Of a stretch of 64,000 bases of DNA, positions 16,240 to 23,342 are shown piece after piece (the first letter of the stretch is position 1; every line of letters begins with the position of its first letter). Both the position numbers and the translations under genes were made by a program. This DNA is from an uncultured Rothia sp. (lineage in GTDB: Bacteria; Actinomycetota; Actinomycetes; Actinomycetales; Micrococcaceae), in assembly GCF_916715725.1 (NCBI RefSeq), contig NZ_CAKAPD010000001.1, positions 434,001-498,000 of the forward strand, read 5' to 3'. The notes beneath the pieces were generated by a model. That model saw only the letters and a list, made by a program, of their open reading frames with translations, had not been told where the DNA came from and made no database searches.

Positions 16240-18041
16240 TAGTTCTCTCCCTCACGATCGAACTCGGGCGAAGTGTTCTTCGCGACCCAAATCTTGTCAT
16301 TAGATACGCCTGCCGGGACCATGGGCCAGACGAGGGCGTGGGGGCTGACGGTGAAGTCAATGACCACGGGGCGGTCGTTGATTTCGAGGGCAGCCTTGAT
16401 GGTTGCGTCCACGTCTTCGTCGCGTTCGCAGCGGAAGGTTGCGCAGCCGTATGCTTCGCCGAGCTTGACGAAGTCGGGGATGCGTACGGTGCCGTGGCCG
16501 TCCTTCAGGTCGGTGTTGGAGTAGCGCTCGTTGTAGAACAGAGTCTGCCACTGGCGCACCATGCCGAGGGAGGAGTTGTTGATGATGGCAACCTTGACGG
16601 GGATGTTGTTCTGTGCGCAGGTGACCAGTTCCTGGTTGGTCATCTGGAAGCAGCCGTCACCGTCGATGATCCACACGGTGGAGTCGGGGTGTGCAACCTT
16701 TGCGCCCATGCCTGCGGGAACGCCGTAGCCCATGGTGCCGAGACCTGCGGAGCTGATGAAGTGGCGGGGGCTTTCCTGCTGGATGTAGTGTGCACCCCAC
16801 ATCTGGTGCTGGCCAACGCCGGTGACGTAGTATGCGTCGGGGCCGGTGAGGGCGCTGATGCGCTCGAGAACGTACTCGGGGGAACCGAGGCCGTCGTTGG
16901 GCTTCTCGTAGCCGAGCGGGTAATCCTTGCGGATGACGTTGAGCTCGTTCCACCATTCGGTGAGGTTCGGCAGCTGCTGTGCGAACTCGGTGGAGAGCAG
17001 GTCGGTCAGCTCGGGCAGTACGTACTTGAGGTCGCCGACGATCGGCACGTCTGCGAAGCGGATCTTCGAGATTTCTGCCGGGTCAACGTCGATGTGGATG
17101 ACCTTAGCCTCGGGTGCGAAGGAGTCGAGCTTGCCGGTGACGCGGTCGTCGAAGCGTGCGCCGAGGGTGATGAGCAGGTCAGACTTCTGCATTGCGGCGA
17201 CGGCGGGGACGGTGCCGTGCATGCCGGGCATGCCGAGGTTCTGGGGGTCGGAATCCGGGAACGCACCGATTGCGTTCAGGGTGGTGACGACGGGCGCGCC
17301 GATGAGCTTAGCCAGCTTGTGGAACTCTTCGGAGGCACCGGAGCGTACCAGGCCACCGCCGACGTAGAAGACGGGGCGCTTGGATTCGGTGATGAACTTT
17401 GCGGCTTCGTGAATCTGCTTGGAGTGGCCACGGGTAACGGGGGTGTAGCCGCGCAGCTCCAGGTCTTCGGGGATGCCGCGGTATTCCATCATGCCGACCT
17501 GTGCGTCCTTGGTGACGTCCACGAGCACGGGGCCGGGGCGGCCGGTGGATGCAATGTGGAATGCTGCAGCCAGTGCGCGGGGGATGTCCTGCGGGTCGGT
17601 GATCATGAAGGAGTGCTTGGAGATGGGCATTGCCATGCCGACGATGTCGGCTTCCTGGAATGCGTCGGAGCCGAGCAGTGCGGTGGACACCTGGCCGGTG
17701 ATTGCGACGAGGGGGACGGAGTCCATGTTTGCGTCTGCGATTGCGGTCAGCAGGTTGGTTGCGCCGGGGCCGGAGGTTGCGATGCACACGCCGGTCTTGC
17801 CGCTGGACACTGCGTAGCCCTGGGCTGCGTGGCCTGCGCCCTGCTCGTGGCGGACCAGGATGTGGCGGACCTTCTTGGAGTCGTACAGGGGGTCATAGGT
17901 CGGCAGAATAGCTCCACCAGGCAGGCCGAATACGTCAGTCACACCCAGATCTTCGAGGGTGCGGACGATTGCCTGAGAACCGGTCATGCGTTCTGCGGGA
18001 GCGTTTGCCGCGTCATCAGAAGTGGAAAATCCCATGGTCAT
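16239..18041 (-). CDS. ilvB: Acetolactate synthase large (catalytic) subunit
   Basis: This 600-residue TPP enzyme condenses two pyruvates to acetolactate, or pyruvate with 2-oxobutyrate. The catalytic Glu is E66 in ILVRHEQGAGHAAQGYA. The TPP/Mg motif is WIIDGDGCFQMTNQEL, ending in the NN of CAQNN. The FAD-binding middle domain and the MPKGHARFDDRVTG-type segment (here LGARFDDRVTGKLDSF) are typical of anabolic AHAS. GAGG lies 8 nt before the ATG at 18039-18041; a second ATG two codons on is possible. It is the first structural gene of the operon. Upstream is an attenuator with a branched-chain-rich leader peptide (18141-18251), so expression probably follows Ile/Leu/Val-tRNA charging. Confidence 0.97.
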   Translation of the reverse strand: MTMGFSTSDDAANAPAERMTGSQAIVRTLEDLGVTDVFGLPGGAILPTYDPLYDSKKVRHILVRHEQGAGHAAQGYAVSSGKTGVCIATSGPGATNLLTAIADANMDSVPLVAITGQVSTALLGSDAFQEADIVGMAMPISKHSFMITDPQDIPRALAAAFHIASTGRPGPVLVDVTKDAQVGMMEYRGIPEDLELRGYTPVTRGHSKQIHEAAKFITESKRPVFYVGGGLVRSGASEEFHKLAKLIGAPVVTTLNAIGAFPDSDPQNLGMPGMHGTVPAVAAMQKSDLLITLGARFDDRVTGKLDSFAPEAKVIHIDVDPAEISKIRFADVPIVGDLKYVLPELTDLLSTEFAQQLPNLTEWWNELNVIRKDYPLGYEKPNDGLGSPEYVLERISALTGPDAYYVTGVGQHQMWGAHYIQQESPRHFISSAGLGTMGYGVPAGMGAKVAHPDSTVWIIDGDGCFQMTNQELVTCAQNNIPVKVAIINNSSLGMVRQWQTLFYNERYSNTDLKDGHGTVRIPDFVKLGEAYGCATFRCERDEDVDATIKAALEINDRPVVIDFTVSPHALVWPMVPAGVSNDKIWVAKNTSPEFDREGEN

Positions 18042-18140
18042 GGAAATGCCTCGTGTCTTAATGGTTCTTCGTTGTACTCAATGTTCTGCGTGGGGTTTGT
18101 GTGATTCTCACGCATCCTATGCCCGGGGGTACCAAGCTAT

Positions 18141-18208
18141 AAAAAATGCCCCTCGCTGTTGGTGGTAGCGGTAGGGGCGCTCAGTCGCAGTGAATAGACC
18201 CTGCCACT
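18141..18208 (-). promoter_or_regulatory. ilvBN(C) transcription attenuator (terminator/antiterminator)
   Basis: On the minus strand, GCCCCT (18173-18178) and AGGGGC (18048+100 region, 18148-18153) pair, with an inner CGCT/AGCG. Six U residues (18141-18146) follow, a classical terminator between leader peptide and ilvB. A competing helix pairs AGUGGCAGGG (18199-18208) with CCCUACCGCU (18167-18176), with one mismatch and one G-U pair, and removes the terminator's 5' arm. The leader's own end can pair in UCGCC-UAG-GGCGA. Ribosome stalling in the leader would favour the antiterminator. Confidence 0.85.
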
Positions 18209-18212
18209 CGCC

Positions 18213-18251
18213 CTAGGCGACGTCGACAAGGTTTAGAATTCGCTGGAACAT
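18213..18251 (-). CDS. ilv leader peptide
   Basis: A 12-codon ORF, MFQRILNLVDVA, starts at ATG 18249-18251 and ends TAG 18213-18215. An AAGGGTGA ribosome site lies upstream. Five of its twelve residues are Ile, Leu or Val, clustered just before the attenuator hairpins. This is the standard arrangement of a branched-chain amino-acid leader peptide, as known for ilvBNC in Corynebacterium glutamicum. It probably has no function beyond ribosome positioning. Confidence 0.85.
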   Translation of the reverse strand: MFQRILNLVDVA

Positions 18252-18502
18252 TGCTGTCTTCACCCTTCTATGGTGCGCCCCGAGAGGGGGTGAGTCAAAT
18301 CTCTATCGGCCAACACACCCGTTTTTGTTCATAAAGGCGCAGGTCGAATACTTTCTTTCATGATGTGGACACCTTGTGCGCGTGCGTGCACTCTTGGGCG
18401 CTCATTTGAACAGGTGAGAAAAACTCGCATTTTTGGACGTCATGGCGCGTAATATGTGCGAATACTCGTGACCTTCGTTGGTTGCCCCGGTAGACTGAAG
18501 CT

Positions 18503-19042
18503 ATGACCGAACCGATTATCACGGTCGCTGATGAGCTGACCGAAGCAAGTAAGTACGCAGAGGTTGTTGACCCCCGTAACTCTGTTGAGAGTAGCGAGTT
18601 TTTGACGGGTGAGGAACTGATTCGGGTTCTGCACCCGGTTTTTGACGAGCAGATTATTAATTACGGTGCATACAATTTGGTGTATGCGACGGGCCGTGCG
18701 GTTTACCGTAATCCTGATTTGGCGTTGCACCAGTATCCTGATCAGCAGCATTTTATTGTGGGTTATCAGGATGCGCCGGATGAGGTGATTATTGCTCCGG
18801 TGAATTTGCCTGCGTTGACGCCTGCGGGTACGGCTACGACGATTGATAATACGAATGCGCTGCATGCTTACCGTGTGGGTGATGATGCGGTGACGATTGA
18901 GTCGGTGAATGGCAGCTCGTTTTATTTGTCGTTTGAGGATAATGCTGAGGTTGCGACTCGTTTTGGCACTGGTCTGCTGGAGCAGGGTAAGGATGTTGAG
19001 GATTTCCGTGAGTTTGTGACGCGGATTTGGCCGGTCCTGTAG
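18503..19042 (+). CDS. Hypothetical protein, SseB-like size, function unknown
   Basis: This 179-residue soluble, acidic protein has no signal peptide or membrane segment. I do not recognise the family. Visible features are an acidic N terminus, a Phe/Tyr-rich centre (YATGRAVYRNPDLALHQYP, then FIVGYQDAPDEVIIAPVNLP) and a C-terminal half with alternating hydrophobic residues ending in an amphipathic helix (VEDFREFVTRIWPVL). An ATG with modest upstream sequence begins it, divergent from the ilv leader. Codon choice leans to U/G-ending codons (TTG, GGT, CGT), unlike mqo or mscR, which suggests lower expression. It ends at a clean terminator. Confidence 0.7.
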   Translation: MTEPIITVADELTEASKYAEVVDPRNSVESSEFLTGEELIRVLHPVFDEQIINYGAYNLVYATGRAVYRNPDLALHQYPDQQHFIVGYQDAPDEVIIAPVNLPALTPAGTATTIDNTNALHAYRVGDDAVTIESVNGSSFYLSFEDNAEVATRFGTGLLEQGKDVEDFREFVTRIWPVL

Positions 19043-19066
19043 CCGTGTGACTTTTTGAGGTGAATG

Positions 19067-19096
19067 CCCGCTACTGTCTTGTGACGGTGGCGGGCT
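19067..19096 (+). terminator. Terminator of the 179-residue hypothetical gene
   Basis: GCCCGC and GGCGGGC arms, with inner CTGTC/GACGG, are followed by TTTCGT. Confidence 0.75.
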
Positions 19097-19130
19097 TTCG
19101 TATGCCTTGAGTCTGCCACATTGCTGGCTT

Positions 19131-19222
19131 GAGGTGCGGTGCACGTCCTCGCTCCTACAGGGGCACCCGCCCTCGCTTCGCTTCGGGCACCCTGATGTCG
19201 CTACGGACGACACCGACACCTC
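19131..19222 (-). repeat. Hairpin element Z, copy 2 (inverted)
   Basis: A 92-bp element with arms GAGGTGCGGTGCACGTCC (19131-19148) and GGACGACACCGACACCTC (19205-19222), 15 of 18 paired. The interior, CTCCTACAGGGGCACC and CACCCTGATGTCGCTACGGA, matches the reverse complement of element Z at 14021-14111. Confidence 0.8.
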
Positions 19223-19299
19223 GGCGCGCACTACGCCAACCATCAAGCAGCAGGCTAAAAAGGCGACAGCCCTCCCCCGCCCCACACGTAGGACATTAG

Positions 19300-19403
19300 C
19301 CACCACGCAACACACTAAAAGGCGACAGCCCTCCCCCGCCCCAGTTCGCTAGGCCCGGGGCGCACACACGGAACCACCGCGCACCCCAACGAACCGGCGG
19401 GAT
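19300..19403 (+). repeat. Repeat block R, copy 2
   Basis: From CCACCACGCAACACACTAAA to GAACCGGCGGGAT. It is a direct repeat of 13886-13987. Confidence 0.85.
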
Positions 19404-19462
19404 TCCAAGAGCCCCTGAACCACAGATGCGCAGAGGAGCCGGGGGGGGGGCACGTCGGTAGC

Positions 19463-19585
19463 GCGCCGTGTTTTCCGGATGCGCCCTCAGGGTGTCACAC
19501 GGACGCTCTTCCGCAGCGAAGCAAGGAGGGGCGGAGCGTCCGGGTGACGGGTGCCCCTGCGTAGGCGCGGAGGAAACATGCGGCG
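19463..19585 (-). repeat. Hairpin element X, copy 2 (inverted)
   Basis: The reverse complement is nearly identical to 13687-13808. Together they form a long inverted repeat 5.65 kb apart around tRNA-Lys copy 1, ilvCNB and the 179-residue gene. Confidence 0.9.
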
Positions 19586-19656
19586 CGCACCATCAGAAGT
19601 GAAGCCGAACCCCGACTCCTCAAGCCTATAAACTGCATTTTCAGAGGGAACGCAAA

Positions 19657-19690
19657 AATCCCGCCGATTCCGAAGAATCAGCGGGATTTT
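19657..19690 (-). terminator. tRNA-Lys (copy 2) terminator
   Basis: The same AAAATCCCGC/GCGGGATTTT hairpin as behind copy 1. Confidence 0.85.
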
Positions 19691-19698
19691 CTTTCAAG

Positions 19699-19771
19699 TG
19701 CGCCCCCTGGGACTCGAACCCAGAACCCATTGATTAAGAGTCAATTGCTCTGCCAATTGAGCTAGAGGCGC
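19699..19771 (-). tRNA. tRNA-Lys (anticodon CTT), copy 2
   Basis: A 73-nt tRNA identical to copy 1 at 14189-14261, on the same strand, with the same terminator and a related promoter. The identity extends through the hairpin and fades beyond, which points to duplication or gene conversion. Confidence 0.97.
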
Positions 19772-19809
19772 TTGTTTGTTTTTCAAGGTTTCCCTTGCAA
19801 CAGAAAAAT

Positions 19810-19839
19810 ACTATACGCGAGTTTTTGTGGTGTGCGCAA
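19810..19839 (-). promoter_or_regulatory. tRNA-Lys (copy 2) promoter
   Basis: On the minus strand, -35 TTGCGC (19834-19839) and -10 TATAGT (19810-19815) have 18-bp spacing. Confidence 0.7.
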
Positions 19840-19982
19840 GTTGATTTGGAGTGAACCTGGACACATTGTTTGGGTGGGGTGTGTGGGACACTAGACTGTG
19901 TGTATTGCATGGGGCGCGTCCGCCCTTGGTACTGTGTGGGGCGCACCTGCCCCCTCCCCTTTGTTGTTTTGAGGAGTTTTTG

Positions 19983-20459
19983 ATGAGTGTTCGTCTTGAG
20001 CCGGGTGTTCCGGCGCCTGCTTTTACCCTTGCTGATGCGTCGGGTGTGGAGCATAGTCTGAGTGATTATGCGGGCAGTAAGGTGATTTTGTATTTTTATC
20101 CGAAGGCGTCGACTCCGGGTTGCACTAAGGAGGCGTGCGATTTCCGCGATAATTTGGCGTCGTTGAAGTCGTTGGGTTATGTGGTGTTGGGTGTTTCTCC
20201 GGATTCGCCGGCGGCTATTGCGCGTTTTGTGGAGAAGGAGTCGTTGACGTTCCCGTTGCTGTCTGATGCTGATCATGCGGTGGCTGAGGCGTATGGTGCG
20301 TGGGGTGAGAAGAAGAATTACGGCAGGGTGTATGAGGGTCTGATCCGTTCGACGTTTGTGATTGATGAGCAGGGTGTTGTTGCTTTGGCTCAGTACAATG
20401 TGCGTGCGACGGGTCATGTGGCGAAGTTGCGTCGTGATTTGGGTATTGATCCGAAGTAG
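19983..20459 (+). CDS. bcp: Thioredoxin-dependent peroxiredoxin, Bcp/PrxQ family
   Basis: This 158-residue cytoplasmic peroxidase reduces hydrogen peroxide and organic peroxides using thioredoxin. The peroxidatic Cys is in ASTPGCTKEACDFRD, and the second Cys five residues on is the resolving Cys of the alpha2-type PrxQ. The catalytic Thr (TPGCT) and a downstream Arg in GLIRSTFVID are present. The reading frame opens further upstream, but GAGGAG lies 8 nt before ATG 19983-19985, and the family starts here with EPGVPAPAFTL. The gene stands alone between the two tRNA genes. Confidence 0.95.
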   Translation: MSVRLEPGVPAPAFTLADASGVEHSLSDYAGSKVILYFYPKASTPGCTKEACDFRDNLASLKSLGYVVLGVSPDSPAAIARFVEKESLTFPLLSDADHAVAEAYGAWGEKKNYGRVYEGLIRSTFVIDEQGVVALAQYNVRATGHVAKLRRDLGIDPK

Positions 20460-20578
20460 GGTCGTGCTTTCTGTGCGCGGGTAGCGCGAGGGGCAGCGGC
20501 ACTGTGTAGCACCTCCGTGTGGGGTTGCTGTTCGGCGTTTTTGCGGGCTTTTTGCCCTATGGGCGCTTCTTTTAAGGC

Positions 20579-20607
20579 TTGGAGAACCTTGGTTCCTGGT
20601 GTACACT
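20579..20607 (+). promoter_or_regulatory. tRNA-Leu promoter
   Basis: -35 TTGGAG (20579-20584) and -10 TACACT (20602-20607), with 17-bp spacing, about 50 bp upstream of the tRNA. Confidence 0.65.
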
Positions 20608-20658
20608 AATTTTTTGTTGCCTCAGACGCATGCATCTTCGGATGTGGGGTGACGCTAC

Positions 20659-20740
20659 GCGCGAGTGGTGAAATTGGCAGACACGCAGGATTTAGGTTCC
20701 TGTGCCTTATGGCGTGGGGGTTCAAGTCCCCCCTCGCGCA
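20659..20740 (+). tRNA. tRNA-Leu (anticodon TAG)
   Basis: An 82-nt class II tRNA. The acceptor stem is GCGCGAG/CTCGCGC with discriminator A. The anticodon stem is CAGGA/TCCTG around loop TTTAGGT. There is a short variable arm, and the T-arm is GGGGGTTCAAGTCCCCC. It decodes CUA and, by wobble, other CUN codons. Confidence 0.96.
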
Positions 20741-20756
20741 CACACATTCACATTGG

Positions 20757-20788
20757 GCCCGCCGTCACGGTTTTCGTGGCGGCGGGTT
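20757..20788 (+). terminator. tRNA-Leu terminator
   Basis: CCCGCCGTCACG and CGTGGCGGCGGG pair with a GTTTT loop, followed by TTCTCTT. Confidence 0.75.
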
Positions 20789-20889
20789 CTCTTGTATGCG
20801 CCTTGCCAGGGTGGGTGTGTCTCGCCCGGTTGGGTGTTGAACCGTTATCCTGAGAGATAAGCATCCGCGACGGAAGAGAGGACCCTCCC

Positions 20890-23016
20890 GTGCAGCATCA
20901 GCCTTATGCATCGTCAGCTGTTGGCAGTTCTGATGCGCTGCTGCGAGCCACTGCCGGCTCGAGTGGCTTGAGTCGACGTGCCGTTTTGCGTTTTGGCGCG
21001 CTTTTTAGTGCTGGTTTGGCGCTTTCTGCGTGTTCTGGTCAGTCTTCTGCTGGTTCGTCTGCTGGTTCTTCGGCGAGCGCGTCCTCTGCTGATGCGCGTC
21101 GTGTGTTTCGTTTTGCGCAGGGTGCGGCGCCGCTGGGTTTGGATCCGGCGTTGTTTCCTGTGGCGAGTACGTATCAGGTGACGGCGCAGGTTTTGCAGAC
21201 GTTGTTGGTGGCGAATCATTACACGGGTGATCCTGAGGTTCAGGATTCGTTGTGTAGTGAGTGGACGGTTTCTGATGACCGTTTGGTGCATACGTTTGTG
21301 TTGCGTGAGGCTCATTTTAGTAACGGTTCTGCGTTGTCTGCGGATGCTGTGGTGCAGAATTTCCAGAGGTGGCAGGCGTTGGCTACGGGTGAGGGTACTG
21401 TTGCTTTGGCGGTGCCTGCTCAGCCGTTGTTTGCGTGGGGTTTTGGTGTGCCGAAGCCGGGTTCTATTGATCCTTCGGCGGTGGAGCCTGCGCCTGTTCA
21501 GGCGTCTCCGTCGGGTGCGGCGACTCCGTCTGCGAGTGCTTCTGAGACTGCTACCCCAAGCGCGTCTGCTTCTGCATCGGCTTCTGATGCTGCGCATCCG
21601 GGTGAGAAGAAGTCGGATTCCGCTCAGTCCTCTGTGGTGCAGTCGTTCTTGCCGTTGGTTTCGTCGGTGGTGGCAAAGGGTAACTCTGTGGTGGTGACGC
21701 TGTCGCGTCCTTCTCTGGCATTCCCGCGTATTTTGACGCAGCAGGCGTTTGGCATTATTGATCCTTCGCTTTTTGGTGCGGATCAGAAGCTGACGGGTAA
21801 CCCGGTGGGTACGGGTGCGTTCTATGTGGAGGCGTTCGAGGCTGGCACGGTTCGCTTGCTGAAGAATACCCATTTTGATGGTCAGGCACCTGAGCTGGAT
21901 GAGATTCAGATTTCGACCCTCACTTCGTCGGATAAGCGTTATTTTGCGCTGATGCAGGGTCATATTGATGCGTGTGATCAGGTGAATTCGTCTGATCTGG
22001 GTCAGTTGGCGCGTGATGGTTATCAGACGCCGGGCCGTGACCCGTTCTCGCTGGTGTATTTGGGTTTGAATACGGCGCATCCGGTGTTGAAGAATATTTC
22101 GGTGCGTCGCGCTATTTCGCATGCTGTGGATCGCGGTGCACTACGTCAGTATTATCCGCAGGGCACCTCGGATGCGCAGACGCTGATTTCGCCGTCGTTC
22201 CGCATTAAGGCTGATGATGCGAAGGATTACACGGACCGCAATCAGGATATGGCGCGCTCGCTGTTGGCGACTGCTGGGTACGACAATCAGGTGATTGAGT
22301 GCTATTACCCTGCCGATGTGTCTCTGCCGTGGATGGATACTCCGCAGAAGGTGTATTCGGAGATGGTGGCTTCGCTGATTGAGGTGGGTCTGAATATTAA
22401 GCCGGTGCCTCTGCCGTGGGCTGAGTATCTGTCGAAGAGTCGTGAGGTTTCTTCTGAGCGCGGTATTACGTTGGCTGGTTTCTACGGCATGTACCGTGAC
22501 CCGTATGCGTTCTTTGGTCCGGTGTTGGCGCCGCTGATTGCTGAGCATCAGGTGCGTTCGTTGATTGCTAATGCGCCGTCGGATATGACGACGGGTTTGA
22601 CGAAGAAGAGTTCTGATGTGCCGTCGTCGGGTGGTGCGAATTCGAATGTGCGGATTTCTGCGACTCCGAGCCCGCAGCCGAGTTATTCGCCGGATCCGTT
22701 GACGCCTGAGGAGGAGGCTTCGGCCTCTGCTTCGCCGAGCCCGTCGGCGTCGCCTTCGCCGTCGCCTACTGCTGTGGCGGTGGCGCCGTCGCCTCGTTTT
22801 ACGCAGATTTTGGAGGCGATTCGTACCGCGGACTCTGCCGATTCTGTGGATTCGCAGCGCGAGTTGTATGCGAAGGTTGTGTCTCAGTTGGGTCAGTTCA
22901 TGCCGGCGGTTCCGTTGCTGAATGTGACGTCTAAGGTGGCTGTGAGCCGTGAGGTTCAGGGCTATCAGACGGAGCAGAATGCGATTGAGCTGTTCGGTAA
23001 GCTGCGTAAGTCTTAG
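20890..23016 (+). CDS. Peptide-type ABC substrate-binding lipoprotein (SBP_bac_5)
   Basis: This 708-residue exported lipoprotein binds oligopeptides or related solutes at the outer face of the membrane. The signal has twin arginines (LSRRAVLRFGALFS, R29-R30) and a lipobox LALSACSG with lipidated C48, so a Tat-exported lipoprotein is likely. The family 5 SBP fold follows (VSDDRLVHTFVLREAHFSNG, ILTQQAFGIIDPSLFG, VGTGAFYVEAFEAGTV, VRRAISHAVDRGALRQYYP). Two low-complexity Ser/Ala/Pro/Thr insertions lie at about residues 198-244 and 573-637; they explain a length some 150 residues above the norm. Start is GTG 20890-20892 after GAGAGGA. No permease or ATPase genes are adjacent, so it is an orphan binding protein that must share a transporter. 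Confidence 0.88.
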   Translation: MQHQPYASSAVGSSDALLRATAGSSGLSRRAVLRFGALFSAGLALSACSGQSSAGSSAGSSASASSADARRVFRFAQGAAPLGLDPALFPVASTYQVTAQVLQTLLVANHYTGDPEVQDSLCSEWTVSDDRLVHTFVLREAHFSNGSALSADAVVQNFQRWQALATGEGTVALAVPAQPLFAWGFGVPKPGSIDPSAVEPAPVQASPSGAATPSASASETATPSASASASASDAAHPGEKKSDSAQSSVVQSFLPLVSSVVAKGNSVVVTLSRPSLAFPRILTQQAFGIIDPSLFGADQKLTGNPVGTGAFYVEAFEAGTVRLLKNTHFDGQAPELDEIQISTLTSSDKRYFALMQGHIDACDQVNSSDLGQLARDGYQTPGRDPFSLVYLGLNTAHPVLKNISVRRAISHAVDRGALRQYYPQGTSDAQTLISPSFRIKADDAKDYTDRNQDMARSLLATAGYDNQVIECYYPADVSLPWMDTPQKVYSEMVASLIEVGLNIKPVPLPWAEYLSKSREVSSERGITLAGFYGMYRDPYAFFGPVLAPLIAEHQVRSLIANAPSDMTTGLTKKSSDVPSSGGANSNVRISATPSPQPSYSPDPLTPEEEASASASPSPSASPSPSPTAVAVAPSPRFTQILEAIRTADSADSVDSQRELYAKVVSQLGQFMPAVPLLNVTSKVAVSREVQGYQTEQNAIELFGKLRKS

Positions 23017-23342
23017 CCTGTATATTTGATGGCTTGGTGAGGGGTGCATCCCGGTTGGGGTGTGCCCCTTTTCGCTACTTTTGGTGGCTTTCGGGGAGCC
23101 GGTGGGCGGGCGTTTCTGAGGGTGCTGTTGAGGGTGCTTTTAGGTTGTTGCCAGTGGGTGTAGCAAATGCGCGCGATTACGGGTCTTTTCGACCCTAAGA
23201 GATTTATTGATATGAACTGCAACACTCTCTCTCGTTTTGTGGATTCTGGCTATGCCAACCCCGCTAAAAGGAGTAGGCTAGATGATGTACCCCACATTCA
23301 CTGTGCCCAGGCCGGGCACCCGCACCCCTAAGGGAGAATTCA
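23017..23342. other. Region between SBP gene and mqo (326 bp)
   Basis: No supported gene. A small hairpin GGGTC-TTTTC-GACCC (23181-23195) may end the SBP transcript. The mqo promoter and the site AAGGGAG before its start lie at the right end. Confidence 0.5.

Larger units (their letters stand above)
19223..19698. repeat. Repeat cluster 2: block R copies, poly-G run, inverted hairpin X, tRNA terminator
   Basis: Non-coding. It contains a first R-like unit (about 19252-19285), the long R copy (19300-19403), a run of ten G (19441-19450), inverted hairpin X (19463-19585) and the tRNA-Lys terminator (19657-19690). It mirrors cluster 1 at 13596-14188. Confidence 0.85.

Noticed and set aside
16338..18104. 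588-codon plus-strand frame
   Set aside because: Antisense to ilvB; a high-GC frame effect.
13687..19585. Composite transposon or IS pair around ilv
   Set aside because: The inverted repeats hold no transposase and the genes inside are core metabolism; no target-site duplication could be seen.
23212..23331. Small ORF of about 39 codons (MNCNTLSRFVDSGYANP...)
   Set aside because: No convincing RBS, no family signal, and it ends just before the mqo ribosome site; likely chance.
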